A stretch of DNA of 64,000 nt from Hyphomicrobiaceae bacterium (lineage in GTDB: Bacteria; Pseudomonadota; Alphaproteobacteria; Rhizobiales; Hyphomicrobiaceae), in the NCBI GenBank assembly GCA_041397645.1, contig JAWKWE010000004.1, forward strand, positions 2,542,001-2,606,000, given 5' to 3'. Both the position numbers and the translations under genes were made by a program. The stretch's first letter is position 1, and every line of letters starts with the position of its first letter. Below are positions 8,496 to 17,397 of this stretch, in pieces. The notes beneath the pieces were generated by a model that did no database searches, was not told where the DNA came from, and saw only the letters and a program-made list of their open reading frames with translations.

Positions 8496-8622
8496 TGTTT
8501 GACGGCTGGATCTTCAGGGTTCAGAGTTCCTTCACAAGCGCGTTCAACAACTTGATGTCGAGGGTGTTGGAGCGTTTGTGCGGCAGGCTTCGGCTGCCCC
8601 ACATGCTGGAAGGAGTTAATTA

Positions 8623-8985
8623 ATGAAAATTTTGGCGGCTCAACTTGTTTTCGCAGCGAGCGCGCTGGCATTCAGTACATTAGCAAGCGTGCCGGCAATG
8701 GCGCGAAGCAAAACGTTCCACAGTCCCAAGGTCGGCGGCAAGATGCTGGACGGCTGCTATTCCTGGCCTGGCCCTTGTAAGTCGAAACGGCAGGCCAATG
8801 CTTTTTGCCGTCGCAAGGGGTTTGACTTCGCGGCAGATTTCGAGGCTTCGAACGAGTTTGGCGCCTATCAGGCCAAGCGCCTGGGTGATGGCGGCGTGTG
8901 CACGGCGTCCTGCACGGTGATGCAGATGGTGAGATGCAGCACGGACGAAGGTGATGACGACGACGATTACGGCGATGAAGACTGA
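8623..8985 (+). CDS. Small secreted cysteine-rich protein with acidic tail
   Basis: This 120-residue protein begins with a signal peptide ending in SVPAMA (residue 28). The mature domain has six cysteines spaced over 60 residues (DGCYSWPGPC, AFCRR, GVCTASC, VRC), suggesting a disulfide-stabilised periplasmic or extracellular fold. The last 15 residues are almost entirely Asp, Glu and Gly and could bind metal ions. A strong GGAAGGAG precedes the ATG. It converges with the HAD hydrolase gene, leaving only 15 bases between stops. I do not recognise the family. Confidence 0.72.
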   Translation: MKILAAQLVFAASALAFSTLASVPAMARSKTFHSPKVGGKMLDGCYSWPGPCKSKRQANAFCRRKGFDFAADFEASNEFGAYQAKRLGDGGVCTASCTVMQMVRCSTDEGDDDDDYGDED

Positions 8986-9000
8986 GGCTGGTTTGGAGTT

Positions 9001-9909
9001 TTACCAGCGCAGTTCGGCCATGGCGGCAATTGCGGATGGCGTGCCTGCTGGAAAAAGAAGCTCCAGCTTCTCAGCGGACAACGCAGCACCATCCATCGCT
9101 TCGTGACGATGAATGCCGGATGCGACGAATAGGGCGTCGCATCCGAAGTTTTCAGCGCCCTTGAGATCGGTACGGATGGCGTCGCCGATGACGAGGCAGC
9201 GTCGGCGCGGCACGTTGCCGTCGCGTAGTCCCTCGGCGATGGCGTGCGCGGTCTCATAAGCGTTGAGGTAGGGCTTCCCCGCCCAGAAGACGTCCCCACC
9301 CATGTGCTCGTAGAGGTCCGCGATGGCGCCTGCGCAATAGAGCAGCGTGCCACCCACGTCGACCAGCAAGTCGGGGTTTGCGCATACGAATGGCAGTTTG
9401 CGCGCTTTAGCCTTTTTGAGCAAAGGAACGTAGTCCTGAGGCTTTTCGCGTCTGTCGTCCGTGAGACCGGTACAAACGATGGCCTCGGCGTCATCGAGAT
9501 GGGCAGCCTCTGCCTTGAGGGCGGAAAAGAATGCCGCGTCCCGGTCCTGAGGGCCGATCAGATACAACTTAGCGAAGCCCCGGTTGGTGATGTGATTGAG
9601 TGCGATTGCTCCTGATGAGACGATATCGTCCCAAGCTGAGGCGGGTACGTTTCGGCTCTCCAGCATGTCCGCGACACGGTACTTAGGGACTGGGGCATTA
9701 GAGACCAGAATGACGGTTCCTCCGCCTTTTCGAAACCGCTCCAGGGCGGCGCAAGCATCCTCGAAGGCCGTTACCCCGTTATGAACTACGCCCCAAACGT
9801 CGCAAAAGAGCACGTCATAGTTGGCAAGAAGCTCTCCGGCGCGGTCGAGAATCTCTGGCACGCGCGGAGTTGGGGGGGGGTCTTTCTTCACCGTTGAGGA
9901 CCGATTCAT
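9001..9909 (-). CDS. HAD-IIA family hydrolase (NagD-like)
   Basis: This 302-residue haloacid dehalogenase-like phosphatase is of subfamily IIA. Motif I is LFCDVWGVVHNG (nucleophile and general-acid Asp, with Trp between them), motif II is VILVSNAP, the cap domain lies in the middle, and motifs III/IV are in VFWAGKPY and CLVIGDAIRTDLKGA. The family dephosphorylates small phosphorylated metabolites. ATG 9909 gives a natural N-terminus; ATG 9969 is also open but would add 20 residues of doubtful sequence. It is divergent from aceE, with about 270 bases between the two starts. Confidence 0.85.
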   Translation of the reverse strand: MNRSSTVKKDPPPTPRVPEILDRAGELLANYDVLFCDVWGVVHNGVTAFEDACAALERFRKGGGTVILVSNAPVPKYRVADMLESRNVPASAWDDIVSSGAIALNHITNRGFAKLYLIGPQDRDAAFFSALKAEAAHLDDAEAIVCTGLTDDRREKPQDYVPLLKKAKARKLPFVCANPDLLVDVGGTLLYCAGAIADLYEHMGGDVFWAGKPYLNAYETAHAIAEGLRDGNVPRRRCLVIGDAIRTDLKGAENFGCDALFVASGIHRHEAMDGAALSAEKLELLFPAGTPSAIAAMAELRW

Positions 9910-10182
9910 TGCTGCGAGAGGCGCCGGATGGCGTCTTGCCCTGCCGGTTAGCATGGTGATCGGCAGCAATCCAGTCTCTGCTGCGGTGCAAAGCTCCTAT
10001 GCATGAGCCCCTAGACGTACCGGGATACTACCGATTGTCTGCTATCGCCGGGCATGTCTGTGTGATGGCAGCCATGATTTTATGAGAAGCTGGCGTGAAG
10101 CCTTGGAACCCGGCAGTCTTGCGTGCAGGGCTCCCGAAGCGTGCCGGTTTTTCGAATTTCGATCCAGGAGAGTTTCGTCAAG

Positions 10183-12870
10183 ATGGCGATTGAAACAGAT
10201 GACAGGACCAACCTGAACGCAGATAGCGCGGAGGCGAGGGAGTGGCGTGAGGCGATCTCCTCGGTCATCGCTTTTGAGGGCGTGGACAAGGCCGACGAAG
10301 TACTGACCCAAGCCGTCGATACGGCTCGGCGCTACGGGGCCCGCTTGCCGTTTGCGGCCAACACGGCCTACATCAACACGATCGCACCTTTCGAAGAACC
10401 TAAGCATCCCGGAAATCGCGAGATCGAGGCAAAGATAAAGTCCGCGATCCGGTGGAATGCGCTCGCAATGGTCTTGAAGGCCAATAAGACATCCACTGAA
10501 CTTGGCGGACATATCGCCAGCTATCAGTCGGCCTCGACACTCTATGAGACGGGCTTTCAACATTTCTGGCACGCTCCAAGCGAAACCCACGGCGGTGATC
10601 TGATCTTTTTCCAGGGACACTCGGCACCTGGGATCTACGGGCGCGCCTATCTGGAAGGCCGTTTGACAGAGGATCAGCTTTTGAACTTCCGCCAGGAAGC
10701 CGAGGGCAAGGGTCTGTCATCGTATCCCCATCCCTGGCTCATGCCGGGGTTCTGGCAGTTCCCGACGGTCTCGATGGGGCTTGGTCCGCTGATGGCGATC
10801 TATCAGGCCCGCTTCTTGAAATATCTCCATGACCGGGGACTAGCGGATACGTCAAAACGCAAAGTCTGGGTGTTCTGTGGCGACGGCGAGATGGACGAGC
10901 CTGAAAGTCTCGGTGCGGCGGCCCTGGCAGGGCGCGAGAAACTCGACAACCTCATCTTCGTGATCAACTGCAATCTGCAACGTCTCGACGGTCCGGTGCG
11001 CGGCAACGGCAAGATCATTCAGGAGCTGGAGGGCAATTTCCGCGGTGCGGGTTGGAACGTCATCAAATGTATCTGGGGCTCCAACTGGGATGAGCTGCTC
11101 GCGCGCGATGGGACCGGCCGGCTACGTCAGCTGATGGAGGAATGTAACGACGGTCAATACCAGGACTTCAAGTCCAAGGACGGCGCCTACATTCGCAAGA
11201 ACTTCTTTGGCAAATATCCCGAGACGGCGGCGCTCGTCGCCAACTGGTCTGACGAACGCATCTGGTCGCTGACCCGCGGCGGGCATGATCCGCGCAAAGT
11301 CTATGCTGCCTATGCGACAGCGGTCGAGCATGAGGGTCAGCCAACTGTGATCCTGGCCAAGACCGTCAAGGGCTACGGCATGGGTGCAGCCGGTGAAGGT
11401 CAGATGATCGCCCACCAGGCCAAGAAAATGGGCGCCGACAGCTTGCGCCAGTTCCGGGACCGGTTCCGTCTCAAGGAACTCTCAGATGAAGACCTGGAAA
11501 CGTTGCCCTTTATCAAGTTCGAGGAAGGCACGCCCGAGCAGTCTTATCTCAAGGACGCCCGCGCCAGGCTCGGCGGATCGCTGCCGCAGCGGCGCGGCAA
11601 GACCTCGTTCGAATTGGAGATCCCCCCGCTGTCGTTCTTCGATGCTCAGGTAAAGGGATCGGAAGGGCGCGAGATCTCCACAACGATGGCCTTCGTCCAG
11701 ATGTTGACCAAGATGATGCGAGACAAGAGCATCGGAAAGCACATCGTGCCCATCGTGCCGGACGAAAGCCGCACCTTCGGCATGGAAGGCATGTTCCGCA
11801 CCTTCGGCATTTATTCGCAGGTCGGTCAGCTTTACCGACCGGAAGATGCCGACCACCTCATGTACTACAAGGAGGACAAAAGCGGTCAGATCCTGGAAGA
11901 GGGCATCAACGAAGCCGGTGCAATGGCGTCCTGGATTGCTGCCGCAACGTCATATTCGTCTTCCAACGTGCCGATGATCCCGTTCTTCGTCTATTACTCT
12001 ATGTTCGGGTTCCAGCGCATCGGCGATCTTGCATGGGCCGCGGGCGACATGCGTTCGCGCGGCTTCCTGATCGGGGGCACATCGGGACGCACCACGCTCA
12101 ACGGCGAAGGGCTCCAGCACCAGGACGGACACAGCCACATCATCTCGGCAACCGTGCCCAACTGCATCTCGTATGATCCGACCTTCAGCTACGAGGTTGC
12201 GGTCATCGTGCAGCGCGGACTGGAACGCATGTATCGCGATCAGGAGGACGTCTACTACTACATGACGGTTCTCAACGAGAACTACGTCCACCCGGCCATG
12301 CCGGAAGGTGCCGAGGACGGCATTATCAGGGGCATGTACCTGTTCAAGGCTGCCGATAAATCCGCTCCGGGTCACCGCGTCCAGTTGATTGGCTCAGGCG
12401 CCATCCTGCGCGAAGTGATCGCAGGAGCTGAGCTTCTTGAAAAAGACTTCGGTATTCAGTCCGACATCTGGAGTGTCACCAGCTTCACCGAGTTGCGCCG
12501 CGAGGCGGAAGACGTCGAGCGCTGGAACATGCTCAACCCGCTGGAGCCCGAGCGCATCCCCTACGTCACGCAGTGCTTTGCCTCGCGCGGCGATGCTCCG
12601 ATAATCGCGTCGACCGATTACATGAAGATGTATGCCGAGCAGGTGCGCGACTATGCCCCCAACCCGTATGTGGTGCTGGGAACGGATGGTTTCGGGCGCT
12701 CCGATTATCGCCGCAAGCTGCGCGCGCATTTCGAGGTCGATCGCCACTTCGTTGCGGTTGCCGCGCTCAAGGCACTCGCCGACGAGAACAAGGTGCCCTC
12801 GCTCAAGGTGGCGGAGGCGATCAAGAAATACGGCATTGATCCCACCAAGCCGAACCCGGCGCGAGCCTGA
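10183..12870 (+). CDS. aceE: Pyruvate dehydrogenase E1 component, homodimeric type
   Basis: AceE decarboxylates pyruvate with thiamine diphosphate and passes the acetyl group to the lipoyl domains of E2. The 895-residue length and single-chain form match the homodimeric E1 of gamma- and betaproteobacteria, not the split alpha/beta E1 common in alphaproteobacteria. The thiamine motif is easily seen: GDGEMDEPES (about residue 234) to NCNLQRLDGP (about 263). A transketolase-like C-terminal region contains VPIVPDESRTFGMEG. ATG 10183 is preferred because CCAGGAGAG lies about ten bases upstream. It begins the operon aceE-aceF-lpd, with 45 bases to aceF. Confidence 0.97.
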   Translation: MAIETDDRTNLNADSAEAREWREAISSVIAFEGVDKADEVLTQAVDTARRYGARLPFAANTAYINTIAPFEEPKHPGNREIEAKIKSAIRWNALAMVLKANKTSTELGGHIASYQSASTLYETGFQHFWHAPSETHGGDLIFFQGHSAPGIYGRAYLEGRLTEDQLLNFRQEAEGKGLSSYPHPWLMPGFWQFPTVSMGLGPLMAIYQARFLKYLHDRGLADTSKRKVWVFCGDGEMDEPESLGAAALAGREKLDNLIFVINCNLQRLDGPVRGNGKIIQELEGNFRGAGWNVIKCIWGSNWDELLARDGTGRLRQLMEECNDGQYQDFKSKDGAYIRKNFFGKYPETAALVANWSDERIWSLTRGGHDPRKVYAAYATAVEHEGQPTVILAKTVKGYGMGAAGEGQMIAHQAKKMGADSLRQFRDRFRLKELSDEDLETLPFIKFEEGTPEQSYLKDARARLGGSLPQRRGKTSFELEIPPLSFFDAQVKGSEGREISTTMAFVQMLTKMMRDKSIGKHIVPIVPDESRTFGMEGMFRTFGIYSQVGQLYRPEDADHLMYYKEDKSGQILEEGINEAGAMASWIAAATSYSSSNVPMIPFFVYYSMFGFQRIGDLAWAAGDMRSRGFLIGGTSGRTTLNGEGLQHQDGHSHIISATVPNCISYDPTFSYEVAVIVQRGLERMYRDQEDVYYYMTVLNENYVHPAMPEGAEDGIIRGMYLFKAADKSAPGHRVQLIGSGAILREVIAGAELLEKDFGIQSDIWSVTSFTELRREAEDVERWNMLNPLEPERIPYVTQCFASRGDAPIIASTDYMKMYAEQVRDYAPNPYVVLGTDGFGRSDYRRKLRAHFEVDRHFVAVAALKALADENKVPSLKVAEAIKKYGIDPTKPNPARA

Positions 12871-12915
12871 TCCAAACAAGCGCGAACCAAATTCTAGCAT
12901 CAGGGAAAGACAAGA

Positions 12916-14223
12916 ATGTCATCGAGCGAAGTCAAGGTTCCCGATATCGGCGACTTCAAGAGTGTGCCTGTCATCGAGGTTCACGTTAAGCCGGGGCAGA
13001 CCGTCAAGGCCGAGGATCCACTTGTTACGCTTGAAAGCGACAAGGCGGCTATGGATGTACCCGCTCCGCGAGATGGGACGGTCGAGTCGGTGACGGTGAA
13101 GGTTGGCGACAAAGTTAGCGAAGGCACTCTCATCGTAAAATTTGCCGAAGGTGGTGATGAGAAGGCGCCTGCCGCGGCCAAGCCGGAATCGAGCGCGAAA
13201 TCTGCACCCGCCGCCGCGCCGGCGGCCTCCGCTCCGCAAGCAAAGGCTGCACCTGTCTCCACCCTGGAGCCGATGCCCGAGCCACTCCCCATCCCGCGCG
13301 AGGTTCCCGCTCCTCCACTGCACGACTTTGCAGGTGTTCATGCAAGTCCGGCAGTCCGCCGCCTTGCGCGTGAACTTGACGTCGACCTAACGGCGCTCAA
13401 GGGAACCGGCGAACATGGCCGCATCACCAAGGACGACGTGAAACGGGCGATTGCGAAGGACAGTGGCTCAGGGGGCGGTGGTGGTTCCGGCATCCCGGAA
13501 ATTCCCCCCCAGGATTTCGCCAAGTTCGGTCCGATTGAAACCAAGCCGCTGTCACGCATGAAGCGGCTGTCGGGACCCCATCTCCATCGCGCGTGGCTCA
13601 ACATTCCGCATGTCACCCATACGGACGAGGCCGACATTACCGACCTCGATGCCTACCGCAAGACGCTCGATAACGCCGCGAAGGCAAAAGGCTTCCGCGT
13701 CACGCTGTTGGTATTCTTGATGAAGGCGTCGGTCGTCGCATTGAAAGAGTTCCCCGAGTTCAATGCTTCCCTCGCGCCAGGTAAAGACGCGCTCATCCAT
13801 AAGAAGTACTATAACATTGGCGTTGCGGTGGACACGCCCGACGGGCTCGTCGTTCCCGTGATTAAGGACGTGGATCGGAAAGGTGTCCTTGAGCTTTCGC
13901 AGGAATTATCGGCCGTTTCAGCCAAGATGCGTGATGGGAAAATTGCGCCTGCTGACATTCAAGGCGGAACATTTTCTATTTCGTCGCTCGGTGGAATCGG
14001 CGGCACCGCGTTTACCCCAATCGTCAACGCGCCCGAGGTGGCAATTCTGGGTGTCGTGCGCGCTGCCATCAAACCGAAGTGGGACGGTGCGACGTTCGAA
14101 CCACGTCTGATGCTGCCTTTATGCCTTTCCTACGACCACCGGGTTATTGACGGGGCGCTCGCTGCACGCTTCACCCGTAGGCTGGCGGATGTCTTGGAGG
14201 ATGTGCGCCAACTCGTCTTGTAA
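12916..14223 (+). CDS. aceF: Dihydrolipoamide acetyltransferase (PDH E2)
   Basis: This is the E2 core of the pyruvate dehydrogenase complex, which transfers acetyl from lipoate to CoA. The 435 residues contain one lipoyl domain with lipoylated Lys43 (ESDKAAM), an Ala/Pro-rich linker (about 80-135), a peripheral-subunit-binding domain (about 141-175, SPAVRRLARELDVDL) and the catalytic domain ending in SYDHRVIDGA with the active-site His near 408. It has a single lipoyl domain where E. coli has three. It starts 45 bases after aceE and ends 24 bases before lpd. Its lipoyl domain is nearly the same as the one fused to the following E3. Confidence 0.96.
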   Translation: MSSSEVKVPDIGDFKSVPVIEVHVKPGQTVKAEDPLVTLESDKAAMDVPAPRDGTVESVTVKVGDKVSEGTLIVKFAEGGDEKAPAAAKPESSAKSAPAAAPAASAPQAKAAPVSTLEPMPEPLPIPREVPAPPLHDFAGVHASPAVRRLARELDVDLTALKGTGEHGRITKDDVKRAIAKDSGSGGGGGSGIPEIPPQDFAKFGPIETKPLSRMKRLSGPHLHRAWLNIPHVTHTDEADITDLDAYRKTLDNAAKAKGFRVTLLVFLMKASVVALKEFPEFNASLAPGKDALIHKKYYNIGVAVDTPDGLVVPVIKDVDRKGVLELSQELSAVSAKMRDGKIAPADIQGGTFSISSLGGIGGTAFTPIVNAPEVAILGVVRAAIKPKWDGATFEPRLMLPLCLSYDHRVIDGALAARFTRRLADVLEDVRQLVL

Positions 14224-14247
14224 CCCCCGAAGGAGGAGAGCTTCGAT

Positions 14248-16014
14248 ATGAGCACGACTGAAATTCGCGTACCTGACATCGGCGATTTCAAGGACGTGCC
14301 AATCATCGAAATTCACGTCGGTCCCGGCGCGACGATCAATGCGGAAGATCCTCTCATCACGCTTGAAAGCGATAAGGCGGCGATGGAGGTTCCAGCACCA
14401 CAGGGCGGGCGGATCGTTGAACTACTGGTCAAGCCAGGAGACAAGGTTAGCCGGGGCACGCTGATCGCGCGCATGGAAGCTTCTGTTGACGCAGCAGGCG
14501 CAGGCAATGCACCAGCCGCTGCAGCGGGCGCTTCGGGAGCAGCAAGCGGCGCCGCCGCTGCCTCAGCGCCTGCGGCGGCCTTCACCGGCACCGCGGATGT
14601 CACTTGCGATGTTATGGTGCTGGGGGCGGGACCTGGCGGCTACTCGGCGGCGTTTCGTTCCGCTGACCTCGGCCTCAACACTGTTTTGGTCGAGCGCAGT
14701 CCGACGCTGGGCGGCGTTTGTCTCAATGTCGGCTGTATTCCCTCCAAGGCTCTCTTGCATACCGCAGCGATCGTTGACGAAGCGGCAGCACTCGCGACCC
14801 ACGGCATCAAGTTCGGCGCTCCCGAGATCGATATCGATGCGCTGCGCACGCACAAGAACAAGGTCGTCGGCAAGCTCACCACGGGCTTGGCGCAAATGGC
14901 CAAGATGCGCAAGGTCAACGTGTTGCGTGGCGTCGGCTCATTCCTCGATGCCAACCACATCGCGGTTACGGGGGCCGATGGTGCGCGTCAGGTTGTGAAG
15001 TTCTCCAAAGCAATCATCGCAGCTGGGTCGGAAGCGGTGGCGCTTCCCTTCATTCCGCAGGACCCGCGTATCGTCGATTCGACGGGTGCGCTGGAGTTGC
15101 GTCAGATCCCTAAGAAGATGCTTGTGATAGGCGGCGGCATAATCGGGCTCGAAATGGCAACCGTCTATTCGGTCCTCGGCGCGCGCATCGACGTCGTCGA
15201 AATGCTCGACGGCCTGATGCCCGGCGCAGATCGCGATCTGGTCAAGGTCTGGGAAAAGAAGAATGCCAAACGCTTCGACAAGATCATGTTGAAGACCAAG
15301 ACTGTCGGTGTCGAGGCCAAGGCGGATGGCATCCATGTGCGCTTCGAGGGCGAGGCCGCGCCAGCAGATCCGCAGGTCTACGACCTTGTGCTGGTGGCGG
15401 TCGGTCGCTCACCCAACGGCAAGCTGATCGGCGCGCAGAATGCGGGCGTCACTGTCAGCGATCGCGGGTTCATCTCCGTTGACAAGCAGATGCGAACCAA
15501 CGTGCCGCATATCTTCGCCATCGGCGACATCGTCGGGCAGCCGATGCTAGCCCATAAAGCGGTGCACGAGGCGCATGTGGCTGCCGAGGTTGCGGCTGGA
15601 AAGTCGTCCGCCTTCGATGCCAAGCAGATTCCATCGGTTGCCTACACCGATCCCGAGATTGCTTGGGCTGGCAAGACGGAAGATCAGCTTAAGGCCGAGG
15701 GCGCCAAGTTCGGCAAGGCAGTCTTTCCATGGGCGGCGTCGGGCCGAGCCATTGCCAACGGACGCGACGAAGGCTTCACCAAGCTGCTGTTCGATAGTGA
15801 GACCCACCGCATTCTAGGCGGCGGTATCGTCGGCACCCACGCGGGCGATCTCATCAGCGAGATCTGTCTTGCGGTCGAGATGGGCGCTGAGCCTGCCGAC
15901 ATCGGTAAGACTATCCACCCTCATCCCACGCTCGGAGAATCGATCGGCATGGCGGCGGAAGTCTTCGAGGGCACCTGCACGGATCTGCCGCCGCAGAAAA
16001 AGCCAGCCGCGTAG
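14248..16014 (+). CDS. lpd: Dihydrolipoyl dehydrogenase with N-terminal lipoyl domain (PDH E3)
   Basis: E3 reoxidises dihydrolipoamide using FAD and NAD. At 588 residues it is about 110 longer than usual because of an N-terminal lipoyl domain (Lys43 in ESDKAAM) and an Ala/Gly-rich linker (about 80-115). The oxidoreductase part follows with the FAD loop VLGAGPGGYSAAF (about 126-138), the redox disulfide motif GGVCLNVGCIPSK (about 154-166), a second dinucleotide fold VIGGGIIGLEMA and the C-terminal catalytic HPHPTLGES. The same arrangement is known from Neisseria-type PDH operons. The RBS is AAGGAGGAG. The operon appears to end at the hairpin at 16040-16072. Confidence 0.95.
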   Translation: MSTTEIRVPDIGDFKDVPIIEIHVGPGATINAEDPLITLESDKAAMEVPAPQGGRIVELLVKPGDKVSRGTLIARMEASVDAAGAGNAPAAAAGASGAASGAAAASAPAAAFTGTADVTCDVMVLGAGPGGYSAAFRSADLGLNTVLVERSPTLGGVCLNVGCIPSKALLHTAAIVDEAAALATHGIKFGAPEIDIDALRTHKNKVVGKLTTGLAQMAKMRKVNVLRGVGSFLDANHIAVTGADGARQVVKFSKAIIAAGSEAVALPFIPQDPRIVDSTGALELRQIPKKMLVIGGGIIGLEMATVYSVLGARIDVVEMLDGLMPGADRDLVKVWEKKNAKRFDKIMLKTKTVGVEAKADGIHVRFEGEAAPADPQVYDLVLVAVGRSPNGKLIGAQNAGVTVSDRGFISVDKQMRTNVPHIFAIGDIVGQPMLAHKAVHEAHVAAEVAAGKSSAFDAKQIPSVAYTDPEIAWAGKTEDQLKAEGAKFGKAVFPWAASGRAIANGRDEGFTKLLFDSETHRILGGGIVGTHAGDLISEICLAVEMGAEPADIGKTIHPHPTLGESIGMAAEVFEGTCTDLPPQKKPAA

Positions 16015-16039
16015 CCCAAAAACTTCGCATCAGAGCCCC

Positions 16040-16073
16040 ATCGGCCGCGGCTTTTCATGCCGCGGCCGATTTG
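16040..16073 (+). terminator. Putative terminator after the PDH operon
   Basis: A perfect 12-base GC-rich stem (16040-16051 with 16059-16070) and a 7-base loop lie 26 bases after the lpd stop. The T run is short (TTT), so termination may be incomplete. The position suits the end of aceE-aceF-lpd. Confidence 0.6.
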
Positions 16074-16167
16074 CGTTATGCGCTTGGCATGGCCGTGCGA
16101 CGCCTGGGCATATACTCGCAACAACGATTCGCGATCTTGTCGCGTGCGAACGGGGAGGGGCAGGCAG

Positions 16168-17391
16168 GTGCGGATACTTTTCATCCATCAGAACTTTCCC
16201 GGCCAGTTCAAGCATCTGGCGCCCGCGTTGGTGCAGCGTGGCCATGAGGTGCAAGCGCTGACGGTTGCGAGCAATCGACAAGTCACCAGCATTCCGACCG
16301 CGCGCTACAAGTTCGAGCCGCATCCATACGACATCAACGCTCTCGGTCTAGCCCGAACCTACGCCGAGATGGTCGATCGTGGGCAGATCGTAGCCCGCGC
16401 GTGTGAGCAACTGGCTGAACGCAACAAGGTCCAACCCGACGTGGTGATTGGACATATCGGCTGGGGGGAGACGCTTTTCCTCAAGGCGGTGTGGCCGAAG
16501 ACGCGCGTGCTGCTGTACTCGGAGTTCTTTTACAACCCGCACGATGCGTTACAGACATTCGATCCAGAATTTGACATCGACCGGCTCTCCAGTCGCGTCT
16601 GGGTAGCATCCCGGCAGGCCCACCTGTTGCAAGCTCTTTATGGCGCGGACGCCTATCTAACTCCTACGCACTGGCAGGCATCTGGATTTCCCGACTTTGT
16701 GCAGCCGCGTATGAATGTCATTCACGAGGGCATCGAAACGGCTCAGTTACGACCTGATGCCTTTGATCGCGTGACGCTTCCAGGAGGCGTGAATTTCACC
16801 AAAGGCGATGAGGTCATAACGTTTGTCAGTCGGACGCTTGAGCCCTATCGCGGCTATCACATTTTCATGCGGGCGTTACCGGATGTGCTTGCTGCGCGGC
16901 CCAACGCGCATGTCGTGATCGTCGGCGCCGACGATGGTGGGTACGGCTTATCTCCTCCGCAGGGCACAACGTGGCACCGTAAGTTCCTCGACGAAGTGTC
17001 TGGCCGGATGGATCCTGCGCGCGTGCACTTCACCGGCCACATCCCCTTTGAAACATTCGCAGCATTGATGTGCGTGACGCGCGTGCACGCCTATTTGTCG
17101 TATCCGTTCGTGCTGTCATGGTCGATGTTGCAGGCCATGAGTTGCGGCGCGCATGTCATCGGCTCGCGCACGCCTCCAGTGGAGGAAGTGATCGAGGATG
17201 GCGTCAATGGTCAACTCGTCGACTTCTTCGATGTGAAGGCGTGGTCCTCGGCGCTGATCGCAGCTTTGGCCGATCCTCGCAGGGCCGACAACCTGCGGAC
17301 TGCCGCGCGCAAAACGATTGTCGAACGCTACGATCTGCAAACGAGATGCTTGCCGGATCTAGTCGCCTGTGTGGAACGGATGGCGGCTTAA
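16168..17391 (+). CDS. Glycosyltransferase family 4 protein
   Basis: This 407-residue GT-B glycosyltransferase has an N-terminus of the Glyco_trans_4_3 type (ILFIHQNFPGQFKHLAPAL), with the donor-binding half marked by FVSRTLEPYRGYHIFM and the late segment LSWSMLQAMSCGAHVIGS. The start is probably GTG 16168, since GGGGAGGGGCAGG lies just upstream and the protein then begins at the family's usual first strand; a longer ATG start at 16057 would add non-conserved residues. It stands alone after the PDH operon and converges with tsaC. The acceptor is unknown; surface polysaccharide or glycolipid is the common role. Confidence 0.87.
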   Translation: MRILFIHQNFPGQFKHLAPALVQRGHEVQALTVASNRQVTSIPTARYKFEPHPYDINALGLARTYAEMVDRGQIVARACEQLAERNKVQPDVVIGHIGWGETLFLKAVWPKTRVLLYSEFFYNPHDALQTFDPEFDIDRLSSRVWVASRQAHLLQALYGADAYLTPTHWQASGFPDFVQPRMNVIHEGIETAQLRPDAFDRVTLPGGVNFTKGDEVITFVSRTLEPYRGYHIFMRALPDVLAARPNAHVVIVGADDGGYGLSPPQGTTWHRKFLDEVSGRMDPARVHFTGHIPFETFAALMCVTRVHAYLSYPFVLSWSMLQAMSCGAHVIGSRTPPVEEVIEDGVNGQLVDFFDVKAWSSALIAALADPRRADNLRTAARKTIVERYDLQTRCLPDLVACVERMAA

Positions 17392-17397
17392 GAGTGG

